Source: an uncultured Pseudomonadota bacterium
GTDB taxonomy: Bacteria > Myxococcota_A > UBA796 > SXON01
Assembly: GCA_903900265.1 (NCBI GenBank)
Contig: CAIUMM010000111.1
Span: 1 to 64,000, forward strand
Length of the DNA stretch: 64,000 nt
Direction of reading: 5' to 3'
The notes below the pieces were generated by a model. It was given only the letters and a program-made list of their open reading frames with translations. It searched no databases and was not told where the DNA came from. Within the stretch, counting starts at the first letter, position 1. Each line of letters opens with the position of its first letter. A program made the translations under genes and the position numbers. Shown here in pieces: positions 8,171 through 17,215 of this stretch.

Positions 8171-9613
8171 TCAGCAAATGTTCTTACGCTTGGACGACGG
8201 CAGGATGCCCATCGCCTCCCGGTACTTGGCGACGGTGCGCCGCGCGATGTCGACGTTGTCCGCTTGAAGCAGCTTGACGATCGCGTCGTCCGACACCGGC
8301 GCGCTCGGATCTTCCGCCGCGATGATCTTCTTGATGCGCCGCTTGACCGACTCCGCCGCGACCATCTCCCCGGACACCGCGTTCACGCCATTGTTGAAGA
8401 AGTACTTTATCTCCAGCGTACCTTGTGGACAATGAACGTACTTATTTGACGTCGCCCGCGACACCGTGCTCTCGTGCACGCCGATCTCGTCTGCGACGTC
8501 GCGTAAGACCATCGGCTTCAGGTAGTCGCCGCCCTTCTCGAAGAACTCGGCCTGACGCTCCAGGATGCAGCGCATCACCTTGGCGATGGTGCTCTGGCGC
8601 TTGTAGATGGACTCGATGAGGAACTTGGCGCTCGCGAGGCGCTCTTTGATGTAGTCGCGCTCCTCGCGGGTGTTGTCTTTACCCAACAGCACCTTGCGGT
8701 AGTGGTTAGACAACCGGAGCTTGGGCAGGCCGTCTTCGTTCTGGCTCACCACCCACTCCCCGCCCTGCTTCACCACGTAGACGTCCGGCGAGATGTACTG
8801 GGCGTCCGCCGACGTGAACGCGCGGCCCGGCCACGGCTCGAGATGCTTCAGCATCTTGTGGTACTCGACCACGTCTTCGACGTCGATCTCCAGCGCCTTC
8901 GCGATCGCTGGATAGGCGCGCTTTTCGATGTCCGAGAGGTGGTGCTTGACCAGCTTCGGGAAGTACGGGTCCTCGGGGTACAGCACGCTGACCTGCACGG
9001 CGAGGCACTCTTCGAGCGACCGCGCCCCACAGCCCAGCGGGTCCAGGTGTTGCACGATCTCCAAGGCGCCTTCGGCGTCCTCTGCGTCTAAGGCGTGCTC
9101 CCGGATCAGATCCTCCAGCGTACCGGCCAGCCAGCCCCGATCGTCGAGGTTGTGAATGATCTGGAAGGCCGCCGCGCGCTCCCCATCGGTGCAGCTGGTC
9201 ATCTGCAGCTGCCACTCGAGGTGATCGGGCAAGGAGCTCGAACCAACGAGGTTGGTCTCGATCGGCGGCAGCTCGTCCATGCCCGAGGATCCGCGATCGC
9301 CGGAGGGACGATCATCGGCGAGGTGCTCGGCGACGCGCTGCCAATCGATGTCTTCACCCTGCCCGTTGTTCTGCTCGGACGCGTCGTTGACGATCGCCTG
9401 GGTCTGAGACTCCAACGCACGCTGCGCGTCGGTCACCATCTCGGCGGAGGTGCCGGGGATCTCTTCCAGCGTAGGATTTTCAAGCAGTTCTTGTTGAACC
9501 TGCTCGACCAGTTCGAGGTGGTTGAGCTGCAGGAGCTTGATCGCCTGCTGGAGCTGCTGCGTGAGGACCAGCGACTGCGAGAGCTTGAGACTTTGCTTTA
9601 GCTCCAATCCCAA
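8171..9613 (-). CDS. rpoN: RNA polymerase sigma-54 factor
   Basis: 480 residues. The N-terminal Gln/Leu-rich activator-interacting region begins MGLELKQSLKLSQSL with LLQLNHLEL. A short acidic spacer (region II) with DDRPSGD follows. The core-binding and HTH regions include the block LRDVADEIGVHESTVSRATSNKYV, and the RpoN box ARRTVAKYRE lies at about 457-466, close to the C-terminus. All regions are present, so it should be functional and dependent on AAA+ enhancer-binding proteins. hpf follows in the same direction. Confidence 0.96.
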   Translation of the reverse strand: MGLELKQSLKLSQSLVLTQQLQQAIKLLQLNHLELVEQVQQELLENPTLEEIPGTSAEMVTDAQRALESQTQAIVNDASEQNNGQGEDIDWQRVAEHLADDRPSGDRGSSGMDELPPIETNLVGSSSLPDHLEWQLQMTSCTDGERAAAFQIIHNLDDRGWLAGTLEDLIREHALDAEDAEGALEIVQHLDPLGCGARSLEECLAVQVSVLYPEDPYFPKLVKHHLSDIEKRAYPAIAKALEIDVEDVVEYHKMLKHLEPWPGRAFTSADAQYISPDVYVVKQGGEWVVSQNEDGLPKLRLSNHYRKVLLGKDNTREERDYIKERLASAKFLIESIYKRQSTIAKVMRCILERQAEFFEKGGDYLKPMVLRDVADEIGVHESTVSRATSNKYVHCPQGTLEIKYFFNNGVNAVSGEMVAAESVKRRIKKIIAAEDPSAPVSDDAIVKLLQADNVDIARRTVAKYREAMGILPSSKRKNIC

Positions 9614-9816
9614 AGGTAGACCTCACACGTGATCGAACCGGTGATTCCCGGATTCGAGGCTGGTAACTTTCGCTTTCATCTGCATCGTATTGCTTCTGCC
9701 GGTGGCGTGCAAAAACCGTGCACGGTCAAACCGGCCGCCATCGCCACATGATCAGCAAAAAATGCGCGATCAACGCGCACCAGCCCGGTTTTGTGGAAAT
9801 TTGTTGAGCCTACGCT

Positions 9817-10329
9817 TCAGTCGTCGTCGGCGTCGTCATCCGCGCCTTCTGCGAGACCGGGCTCGACGTCATCCAGCCCCAGCGCCTGCGGGTAGTAGCC
9901 CTTCGGCTCCACCCGATTCTCGCGCGGCCGGCGTGGGCCGAGGCCGGCGGCGTGCTCCATGCTGGTGTAGATGAGCCCCTCGACCTGGGCCCACGGAAAC
10001 ACCTGCTGGGCGCCGCGGGCAAAGTCCCGCGCCTGCGTCTCGACCTTGTGCATGCGCCGCGCGGTCGCTCGCTTGTCGGTGACCTTGACCTCCACCGCCG
10101 CGAGGCGTCGGTCCCCGTCGAAGAACAGCAGATCGCCGGCGTGACCGCTTCGGGCCGACCACTCCAGCCCGATGAGCAGCGGAAACTCGGGGAGCAGCTG
10201 GGCGCTGTTCAGCACCAGATGCCGACGCAGCGCCGTCTCCCCGGTCAGATCCCAGTCGAAGCCCGCGAGGTAGGCGCGGAGCACCTGATCGCGGCGCTGA
10301 GCTTCAGCGAGCGGGATGGCCGAGGTCAT
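9817..10329 (-). CDS. Small PD-(D/E)XK nuclease-fold protein with acidic tail
   Basis: 170 residues. Asp66 in HAGDLLFFD followed by E80-V-K82 in AAVEVKV is the classic D...ExK active-site spacing of restriction-endonuclease-like nucleases (NucS, DUF83 and relatives). The helix after it is rich in Lys and Arg (KRATARRMHK). The C-terminus is very acidic (EGADDDADDD). The ATG overlaps the stop of the upstream lipoprotein gene (ATGA), so it is co-translated with a secreted protein, an odd pairing. It carries no DNA-binding domain. It may act in DNA repair or processing; no specific role can be given. Confidence 0.65.
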   Translation of the reverse strand: MTSAIPLAEAQRRDQVLRAYLAGFDWDLTGETALRRHLVLNSAQLLPEFPLLIGLEWSARSGHAGDLLFFDGDRRLAAVEVKVTDKRATARRMHKVETQARDFARGAQQVFPWAQVEGLIYTSMEHAAGLGPRRPRENRVEPKGYYPQALGLDDVEPGLAEGADDDADDD

Positions 10330-11768
10330 GGGATCGCGATGATGAAGGTTTCATCGAGCACCGCTCCCGGCCAGGGGCCCGCGTAGCTCGGATCGTAGCA
10401 AGAGTGGGTCTCACACGACGACACACACACGGTGTCGGTCAGCGGCTGTGCATCGCCGGTTCCCCAATGCAGCTGCATCGCGCTCGCGTAGGCGTCACAG
10501 GCGTTGTCATCGGTGACGATGATGCGCAGCTCGTCGCCCACGGAGGCGTCGAAGGCGATCGGCGCGAGGTTGCTGGGATGATTGTCACTGTCCGCGTACA
10601 ACGGGGCGCCGTTGAGGAAGAAGGCGACGTCGTCGTCGACTGAGATAAATTCAAACGACGTAGCGCCGCCGGAGATCACGTACTGAACCGGCTCGTCGTG
10701 CTTCCACACGGTGAGCACCACCGAGTCTTCTCCCCGATCTCCCGCTGCGTCCAAGCAACGCAGCGTGACCGTGGTGTCCCCAGCGGGCAGCAGCGCGTCG
10801 CTGGTCATGTTCCCTTCCGAATCTGGGAAAGCCGCGGCCACGCCCACCCCGTTCGCGTACCAGCCACACAGCAAGGTCGTGACGTCATCGTCGGGATCCA
10901 CCACGTGCCCGCGCAACGGAACCGCCACGTTGTCCATGAAGTATTCGCCGTTGTTGGGATCGACGATCTCGACGTCCGGAGGCGTGTTTGTCGTCGGGTC
11001 GTCGGCGGTGTTTCCGAACAGACGTACGATCGCTAACGGCTGCTCGGGATCGTTGGAGTAGATGTAGAGCTCGGCGTTTTGCTCGAGGTCGTCCATCGGC
11101 GCGAACGTGACGTCGACGTTCAAGGAGAAGCCATTGGCGATGGTGTAGGGCTCGACGTACTCGGTCGGTGCAGCCACGCTGAAGTAGGCCGCGCCGTCGC
11201 CGTTGAGCAACATGCTCTGGATCACCAGATCCCCCGAGCCTACGGCGCCGATCGACACCGACTGCGACGCGGAGAGCTGATTGGCCGGGACGATCCCAAA
11301 CGAGATCGTCTCGGGATCGACGTCGATCTCCGGCTGAACGCCGGTCCCGACCAAGGGCAACAAGAATGTGGGATTGTCGGCGTCGTTGGATATTAGTTCG
11401 ACGTTTCCGAAGTCCTGCCCTTCACCCGACGGCGTGTAGCTGACCAGCAGGTTCGCTTCCTCGCCATGTCCGATGCCTTCGCTTGGATATTCGACGATCG
11501 CAAAATCCGAGGAGGTCAGCCCGTCGAGCGCCACCGACTCAAACATAAGATCCCCGTAGCCGTCGTTGGTCACGGCGACGCCCAGCGTCTTTGCGATGCC
11601 ATTGACCACCTCGCCAAAGTCAATGGAGGTCGGGCTGACGCCCATCTCGATGCGGCCCTTGTTGACGTTCAAATCTCCCGTGCACGCGCACAACGGGAGC
11701 AGCAACACGACCGGCCCCAGCGTGGGAGCAAACCGAACAACACGGAGAGGAAGGCGGAGAGGTAGCAT
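10326..11768 (-). CDS. Secreted lipoprotein with ASH (choice-of-anchor D) domains
   Basis: 480 residues from ATG 11768. The signal ends in LLPLCAC, with the lipidated Cys near residue 29. Two or more immunoglobulin-like ASPM-SPD2-Hydin/choice-of-anchor D domains follow, seen in SIDFGEVVNG...VTNDGYGDL and in ISFGIVPAN. After these come a proline- and Asp-rich linker and a C-terminal beta domain with PPDVEIVDP. The open frame extends upstream to 11882, but that part has no signal features. No catalytic residues are apparent; a structural surface role is likely. The nuclease-fold gene is coupled to its 3' end. Confidence 0.75.
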   Translation of the reverse strand: MLPLRLPLRVVRFAPTLGPVVLLLPLCACTGDLNVNKGRIEMGVSPTSIDFGEVVNGIAKTLGVAVTNDGYGDLMFESVALDGLTSSDFAIVEYPSEGIGHGEEANLLVSYTPSGEGQDFGNVELISNDADNPTFLLPLVGTGVQPEIDVDPETISFGIVPANQLSASQSVSIGAVGSGDLVIQSMLLNGDGAAYFSVAAPTEYVEPYTIANGFSLNVDVTFAPMDDLEQNAELYIYSNDPEQPLAIVRLFGNTADDPTTNTPPDVEIVDPNNGEYFMDNVAVPLRGHVVDPDDDVTTLLCGWYANGVGVAAAFPDSEGNMTSDALLPAGDTTVTLRCLDAAGDRGEDSVVLTVWKHDEPVQYVISGGATSFEFISVDDDVAFFLNGAPLYADSDNHPSNLAPIAFDASVGDELRIIVTDDNACDAYASAMQLHWGTGDAQPLTDTVCVSSCETHSCYDPSYAGPWPGAVLDETFIIAIP

Positions 11769-11859
11769 GGGTATAAAAACCGCACTCTCTACACGATCCG
11801 AAGGAGGATCGCTACTGATCCCGCCTCGCAGCCCGGTACCGTCCCCGTTAGCGGGCCCC

Positions 11860-12864
11860 ATGCCCGGCCCGCTCCTCACCACCGCCGCAGCCCTCCGCCA
11901 CGTCTATGGCGTGGCCCACGACCCCCAGGAGCTCGCGCTCGCTGCCCACATGCTGCATGGAAAACCTCCGGCAGATTGGGAGGAGTTCCTCAATTTCTTC
12001 GTGTTGGAGTGGGTGGATGCGCGCGGCTATACCGCGATTGAAGCCGCGGTAGAGGCAGGCGTCTGCGATGCGAGCGCGCTCCGACTGTCTTCGGAGCTAC
12101 GCACTGCGCTTTGGGTGGTGGACGGCTGGGAGGACCAGAGCGTGCTGCTGCGGGATCTGGCCACCGAGAGCGAAGTGGCGGTGCACGCGCCGGGGAGGCA
12201 GTCCGATCTGCCGAAGCGCACCGTGCTGCGGGCGCGGGTGGTCCCGGAGATCGCACGTCCCGACCAGTACATTTTTTCGGGATCGCCCGATCTCTACGAT
12301 GGACTCGGCGTGATCGCCCGGATGGACCTGCTGCGGGCCTGGCAGGAGACGCCGGAGCCCGACCTGCATGCGCGCCTCGCCGCGCTCCGTGAAGCTTTCC
12401 TCCAACAACGCGAGGAGCAGGCTGCGTTCCTGTCGTTCTTCGGAGCGGACCAGCAGATCTTTAGCTCCGCTGACCACCTCAACCGGGATCTCGCGCGCTT
12501 CATCAGCTTCCTCGGCAACGAGTGGGTGTTCCCTTCCCTCGGGACCACGCGCGCCACCGCACATCGCGCGACCAAGGGCGACGAGCCCAAGGTCGTGCAG
12601 GTGCAGATCGGCGACAGCCTCAAGGGGCCGGGGCGGCCGGGCATCGTCTATGACCGGGTGCACGGCGTCCATTTTCTTCCCGCGCTCGGGGATCTCCTCG
12701 ACCACTTCTCCGGGGCGGGCGCGTACCCTGAGGTGCTGCAGCTCTATCTGGACGAGCCGGACCTCTCGCCGCTCGCGTTCCGCGCCGCGCCGCCCGAGCT
12801 TCGCGCGCTCAAAACCGAGCCGAGCCGAGCGACGCCGAGCGTGCTGCCGGGCTGGCCGGAATGA
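11860..12864 (+). CDS. Conserved-looking hypothetical protein
   Basis: 334 residues from ATG 11860 (MPGPLLTTAAALRHVYG), without signal peptide or membrane helix, so probably cytoplasmic. The middle is mostly helical with a Gln/Glu-rich segment (LQQREEQAAF). The C-terminal half has FISFLGNEWVFPSLG and VQIGDSLKGPG, strand-like. No known family or catalytic motif was recognised. The start is uncertain: a GGAGG at 11803-11807 sits seven bases before an in-frame CTG (11815), and an ATG at 11767 overlaps the start of the divergent lipoprotein. Base composition is like its neighbours. Confidence 0.6.
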   Translation: MPGPLLTTAAALRHVYGVAHDPQELALAAHMLHGKPPADWEEFLNFFVLEWVDARGYTAIEAAVEAGVCDASALRLSSELRTALWVVDGWEDQSVLLRDLATESEVAVHAPGRQSDLPKRTVLRARVVPEIARPDQYIFSGSPDLYDGLGVIARMDLLRAWQETPEPDLHARLAALREAFLQQREEQAAFLSFFGADQQIFSSADHLNRDLARFISFLGNEWVFPSLGTTRATAHRATKGDEPKVVQVQIGDSLKGPGRPGIVYDRVHGVHFLPALGDLLDHFSGAGAYPEVLQLYLDEPDLSPLAFRAAPPELRALKTEPSRATPSVLPGWPE

Positions 12865-12966
12865 ACCCCTGAAACCCCTGTAGTTCCCTCCCCGCGCGGA
12901 TGGCACATGCCGGACGCGCACCGCTCGCAAAGCCCGTTATGTTCGGGCAGACCCCTTGGAGACCCC

Positions 12967-13563
12967 ATGTCGCTTCTGCTGCTCCTCTCGATCGCCTGCG
13001 CGCCGCCCACCGATGACTCCTCCCCGGTCAACGACTCCGACGCGGACGCCGACACCGACACAGACGCCGACAGCGATGCCGACAGCGATGCCGACACGGA
13101 CGCGGACACGGACACCGACACCGACGTAGAGACCACCGGCATCCACGCCTCCGGGACCCTGCAAGGCGCGGCGTTCAGCGCCGACTGTGGGCTCTCTACC
13201 GTCGTCGCCGACTACACGGTGCGCTCCGACTACAAGACCCAGCTGAACATCAACTGCCACGAGACCACCGCGTCGTCCGGCCCCTTCGTGATGCTCAGCA
13301 TGATCAGCGATCAAGAAGGCACGTTCACCAACTGCGTGAACGCCCCTGGCTCAGCCACCCTGCTGATCGGCACCGACACCCCCCAAGCCACGGACTCCTG
13401 CGTGACCGGCTCCAGCGAGTACTCGGTCAAGCTCGACGCGTTCACCGTCGTCGACGACACCCACACCGCCTTCGCCGGCACCTTCCACTTTGTGAGCACC
13501 AGCGGCTCCACCTCGGTCGACGGCACCTTCGATCTGACCGGCGCCTGCACCAGCGGCTGCTGA
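12967..13563 (+). CDS. Small lipoprotein with Asp-rich linker
   Basis: 198 residues from ATG 12967, which has GGAG six bases upstream. The signal LLLLLSIAC gives a lipidated Cys about residue 11. A long (D-x)n linker of Asp, Ala, Ser and Thr (about residues 21-56) then leads to a Cys-containing beta-rich domain with GTLQGAAFSADCG, SCVTGSSEYSVKLDAF and a C-terminal GACTSGC. Four Cys may form disulfides. Such Asp/Thr linkers are common between anchor and domain in myxobacterial envelope proteins. No enzymatic motif is seen. Confidence 0.75.
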   Translation: MSLLLLLSIACAPPTDDSSPVNDSDADADTDTDADSDADSDADTDADTDTDTDVETTGIHASGTLQGAAFSADCGLSTVVADYTVRSDYKTQLNINCHETTASSGPFVMLSMISDQEGTFTNCVNAPGSATLLIGTDTPQATDSCVTGSSEYSVKLDAFTVVDDTHTAFAGTFHFVSTSGSTSVDGTFDLTGACTSGC

Positions 13564-13606
13564 TCGCCGTTCTCGTCCGCTGAGATGGTCACCCGCTGGA
13601 GACTCG

Positions 13607-14596
13607 ATGCAGCCCCCGTTCATCGAAGCCCTCCATCTGGTACGACGCTTCAAGCGCGAGACCCCGGCCCGCGGGTTTTTAGGCGCGCTGACCGACCTCG
13701 TGCGGGTGCGCTCGGAGGAGCGCGAGGTGGTGCGCGACGTCTCCTTCGCGATTCAAGCGGGCGAGTCCGTCGCGCTGCTTGGCCCCAACGGCGCAGGAAA
13801 GTCCACGACGATCAAGATGCTGACCGGCATCTTGAAGCCCAACCGTGGCACGCTGCGCGTCGCCGGGCTGGACCCTTGGAAGGATCGCCAGCGCCACGTG
13901 CGCAACATCGGCGTGGTGTTTGGCCAGCGCACGCAGCTGTGGTGGGATCTGGCGGTGATCGAAGGCTACGACCTGCTGGCGGCGATGTTCAACGTGCCCG
14001 ACCCGCTGTACCGGCGCCGGCTGGAGTGCTTTGACGCTGTTCTCGGCATCGGGCCGCTGCTTCGCACGCCCGTCCGCGCGCTCTCGCTCGGCGAGCGCAT
14101 GCGCTGCGAGCTGGCCGCGGCGCTGCTGCACGCGCCGTCCCTGCTGATCCTCGACGAGCCGACCATCGGCCTCGACGTCGCGGTAAAGCTGCGGCTGCGC
14201 GCTTTTTTGACCGCGCTGCGGGACGACACGCGCGGTGAATTGCTGGGCCGCGAAGGCGGGACCACCCTGCTGTTGACCACCCATGACCTCGGGGACGTCG
14301 CTGCGCTGTGCCCGCGGGTGATGGTGCTCGCGCAAGGGCAGCTGCTCCATGACGGGTCGATGGCCGAGCTGCTGGCCCGGCTCGGCGGACAGCGCGTGCT
14401 GCACGTCACGCTGCGCACCCCCGCAGCGCCACCGGAAGGCGCGATCCCCGAGCCCGAAGGCTTCCGCATCGCGTTCGCCGGGGACGCCGCAGAGCCGATC
14501 CGCGCAGTGTTGGCTGGGTACGACGTCGCGGACCTGCGCGTAGACGATCCGAGCCCCGAGGAGTGGATCGCGCGGTTCTACGAAGCGCCCGGATGA
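13607..14596 (+). CDS. ABC transporter ATP-binding protein (ABC-2 exporter)
   Basis: 329-residue ATPase. Walker A is GPNGAGKST (59-67), the Q-loop is VVFGQRTQLWW, the signature is LSLGERMR, Walker B is LLILDEPTIGLD, and the H-loop lies in TTHDLGD. The FGQRTQLWWDL segment is typical of ATPases paired with DUF990/ABC2_membrane_6 permeases. An insert of about 12 residues lies before the H-loop strand (DDTRGELLGREGG). The C-terminal accessory domain is about 70 residues. The stop overlaps the permease start (ATGA). The exported substrate is unknown; drugs or lipids are common for this class. Confidence 0.92.
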   Translation: MQPPFIEALHLVRRFKRETPARGFLGALTDLVRVRSEEREVVRDVSFAIQAGESVALLGPNGAGKSTTIKMLTGILKPNRGTLRVAGLDPWKDRQRHVRNIGVVFGQRTQLWWDLAVIEGYDLLAAMFNVPDPLYRRRLECFDAVLGIGPLLRTPVRALSLGERMRCELAAALLHAPSLLILDEPTIGLDVAVKLRLRAFLTALRDDTRGELLGREGGTTLLLTTHDLGDVAALCPRVMVLAQGQLLHDGSMAELLARLGGQRVLHVTLRTPAAPPEGAIPEPEGFRIAFAGDAAEPIRAVLAGYDVADLRVDDPSPEEWIARFYEAPG

Positions 14597-15402
14597 TCGC
14601 GACGCTCCACCGCATCCTGCGCCCGCTGATCGCGAGCTTCCGCATCGGAGCGCGACAGGTGCTCGCCTACCGCGCTGAGGCCGTGGTGACGCTGATCTCC
14701 GCGAGCTTGATGGCCTGCTTGAACGGCCTGCTCTGGACCGCCGCGACACGCGGACGCCCCGCGCTCGCCGGGGTGCCCGCCGACGAGCTGCGCAGCTACG
14801 TCGTGATGGCTTGGGTCGCGGTGAGCTTTTTCGCCACGAAGGTGAACGAAGACATCGCGCGGCGCTTCAACGAAGGGCAGATCACCGGGGACCTGCTGCG
14901 GCCGATGTCCCTGCAAGCGCAGTGCTACGCGCGGGATCTGGGGCGCGCATCGGCGACGTTGTTCCTTCAGACGGTGCCGATGTTCTTGCTCGGGCTGTTG
15001 GCGTTCGGCGTGCGCTTGCCCGAGCACCGGTCGACCTGGCTACTGTGGAGCTTGTCCCTGCTGTTGTCCCATGGGATCAACTTCGGGCTCTCCTTCCTGA
15101 TCGGCCTCGCCGCGTTCCCGCTGAAGAGCACCAACGGGCTGAACCACGTGAAAGGCACGCTGGTCAGCATCTTCTCGGGCGCGATGATCCCGCTGGAGCT
15201 GTTCACCGGCGCGCCGCGCACGCTCGTGTTCGTGCTCCCCTTCCACACGATGGCCTACACGCCAACGTCGATTTTTTTGGAGCGCGACATGCCGGTGGCA
15301 AATCTACTGCTTGAACAAGCGGCTTGGGCAATAGCGCTTTGGGCGATCGGCACGCTGGCTTGGGGACGCGCGCAGGCTGCGCTCACGGTGCACGGTGGGT
15401 GA
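14593..15402 (+). CDS. ABC-2 type exporter permease (DUF990-like)
   Basis: 269 residues with six predicted membrane helices, starting at ATG 14593 that overlaps the ATPase stop. Features of the DUF990/ABC2_membrane_6 family are the EDIARRFNEGQITGDLLRP loop before the third helix and the SGAMIPLELF..PRTLVFVLPF segment near the C-terminus. Relatives usually occur as two permease genes; only one is seen here, so the exporter may be a homodimer or have a partner elsewhere. The next gene overlaps its end by eight bases. Confidence 0.88.
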   Translation: MIATLHRILRPLIASFRIGARQVLAYRAEAVVTLISASLMACLNGLLWTAATRGRPALAGVPADELRSYVVMAWVAVSFFATKVNEDIARRFNEGQITGDLLRPMSLQAQCYARDLGRASATLFLQTVPMFLLGLLAFGVRLPEHRSTWLLWSLSLLLSHGINFGLSFLIGLAAFPLKSTNGLNHVKGTLVSIFSGAMIPLELFTGAPRTLVFVLPFHTMAYTPTSIFLERDMPVANLLLEQAAWAIALWAIGTLAWGRAQAALTVHGG

Positions 15403-15892
15403 TACCGCGCCTGCAGCGCCGTTCCTGCACAGGCTCAGCTACAACGGGCGCAGGCTGTTGGAGGGCTACTTGGTCCCGACCCACTACGACCGTCTGTTCA
15501 GCACCTGCGTGCGGGACTACACCACCGACTACTTCGTCACCAAGGACCTCACCGACCGTGCGCTCATCGAAGCGATGTCCGCGGCGCTAACGCTACAGAA
15601 GTGGGTGCATCGCATCGAGTTCACTCGAACGATGCGGCAGACCAACGGGCGCGGCAACGGATTTTGTGGCCTGTCGCGCATCGAGGTGTCGATCGTTGAG
15701 CTGCGCAAACCCGAGATCCCCGGCGCCAAGCTCACGGTGCGGGAGGGCATGAAGGCGGTGGGCGCAGCGCTCGGCGTGCCGCTCACCGACTTGAACACAG
15801 AGAAGGTCGTTCAACGCGGCGGAACGACCTCGTGGGACATGGAGCTGCACTTTCGGTGCATGCCGAACCTGCGGGGTCAAACGCGGGTGTGA
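15395..15892 (+). CDS. Unknown protein coupled to ABC exporter
   Basis: 165 residues from GTG 15395, which lies inside the last codons of the permease, so translation is probably coupled. There is no signal peptide. Notable segments are FLHRLSYNGRRLLEGYLVP, the aromatic and charged VRDYTTDYFVTKDL and the C-terminal TTSWDMELHFRC. A coupled cytosolic accessory of the exporter is the simplest inference. No family could be assigned from sequence. Confidence 0.6.
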   Translation: MGDTAPAAPFLHRLSYNGRRLLEGYLVPTHYDRLFSTCVRDYTTDYFVTKDLTDRALIEAMSAALTLQKWVHRIEFTRTMRQTNGRGNGFCGLSRIEVSIVELRKPEIPGAKLTVREGMKAVGAALGVPLTDLNTEKVVQRGGTTSWDMELHFRCMPNLRGQTRV

Positions 15893-15904
15893 TACCGTCG
15901 GGTG

Positions 15905-17215
15905 ATGATTCGCGGGCTTCCCACTTCGCTCGTCCTAACGGCCGGCCTCGCCGCATGCATCGCAGCGTGCAAGGGGCAGCCGTATGAGGCGGAGTGGTGC
16001 AGCGAAGCGGACACCGGACAGGTCTCGCCGGCGGAAGCCCCCACGTGGGTGGAGATCGGCCCGCTGTTCGCCCAGAAGTGCGGCGCCTGTCACGTCGCTG
16101 GCGGTCACGCCCCGTTCGCGGTCGCGGAGTACGCCGACGTGGTGCCGTACCTTGGGGCGATCCGCGATGCGGTGACCGCGCGCACCATGCCGCCGTGGCT
16201 GGCCGCAGACTGCTGCCAGTCGTGGTTTCAGGACTTCTCACTCACCCCGACCGAGATCGCCGCGGTGCAGGACTGGGTCGACGCGGGCGCCCCCGAAGGC
16301 GCGGGGATCGGCGCGCCGTTGGACCCCATCGGCGGCTTGTCGCGCGTGGACGTGACGCTGACCATGCCGGAGCCCTACGAGCCCCCGGTGGGCGACTCGA
16401 TCCGCTGCTTTGTGTTCGACTGGCCTGAGAGCAGCAAGCGCTACGTGACCGGGCTCGCGCCCCAGCCCGGGAACCGCGCCGAGGTGCACCACCTGATCGT
16501 CTCGATGGTCGCGCCCGACGACGCCGACGAGGTCGATGAGGCCGACGCCGCCGACCCCGAGGCCGGCTTCGACTGCACCGGCGGCTTGGGCGACCTGCCC
16601 AGCCCCGTGCTCTTGGGCGGTAGCCTGTTGGGCGGCGACTACCCGCGCGGCATCGGAAACCCCGTAGAGCCCGGCAGCCGCATCCTGCTGCAAGTCCACT
16701 ACAGCGTCGACACGGTCTCGCTCCCCGACGCGACCAGCGTGCAATTCAGGTTGGACGACACGACCGCCGCGGTGGTCGAGGCTGGCGGCATCGCGATCAG
16801 CAACCCGGGTTGGTTGGTCGGGACCGGCATGGCGATCCCGGCGGGCGAGGAAGACATCGCGTACTACTACCGGTTCCGACCTTCGATCTACACGGGAGGC
16901 GTGGACGTAGATCTGCAAGGCGTAACGCCGCACATGCACCGCTACGCCTCGAAGATGCGCGTGCTCGCGCTGCACGCCGATGGAACCTCGGATTGCTTGC
17001 TGGAGATCCCCGACTGGGAATTCGGTTGGGAGCAGCCGTATTGGTTCGCCAACCCGGTGCCGCTATCCGCGCAGGATGAGCTGTACCTCGAGTGTCACTT
17101 CGACAATTCGGCGGCCAACCAACCTACCGGCGAGCCCCCGCGCGACATCGCGTGGGGCGACTCGGACCAAGACATGTGCGCGGCGTTCTTGTCTTTCACC
17201 AAATCCGCGCCGTGA
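15905..17215 (+). CDS. Cytochrome c / copper type II (PHM-like) monooxygenase lipoprotein
   Basis: 436 residues from ATG 15905, with a lipoprotein signal ending IAAC. An N-terminal c-type heme site is C59-G-A-C62-H63, with Met95 in TMPPW as likely distal ligand. The rest resembles the two-domain copper ascorbate-dependent monooxygenase fold of PHM and DBM: candidate ligands H195-H196 and H265 for one copper; H343, H345 and M424 for the other. Their order and spacing parallel PHM (107/108/172 and 242/244/314). The stop overlaps the next gene as GTGA. The product would be a membrane-anchored periplasmic or surface oxidoreductase; the substrate is unknown. Confidence 0.8.
   Translation: MIRGLPTSLVLTAGLAACIAACKGQPYEAEWCSEADTGQVSPAEAPTWVEIGPLFAQKCGACHVAGGHAPFAVAEYADVVPYLGAIRDAVTARTMPPWLAADCCQSWFQDFSLTPTEIAAVQDWVDAGAPEGAGIGAPLDPIGGLSRVDVTLTMPEPYEPPVGDSIRCFVFDWPESSKRYVTGLAPQPGNRAEVHHLIVSMVAPDDADEVDEADAADPEAGFDCTGGLGDLPSPVLLGGSLLGGDYPRGIGNPVEPGSRILLQVHYSVDTVSLPDATSVQFRLDDTTAAVVEAGGIAISNPGWLVGTGMAIPAGEEDIAYYYRFRPSIYTGGVDVDLQGVTPHMHRYASKMRVLALHADGTSDCLLEIPDWEFGWEQPYWFANPVPLSAQDELYLECHFDNSAANQPTGEPPRDIAWGDSDQDMCAAFLSFTKSAP

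Noticed and set aside
9614-9816. A small gene or RNA in the largest gap (203 bases) upstream of rpoN
   Set aside because: No frame with a good ribosome site and no strong hairpin was found; it is most likely the rpoN promoter region.
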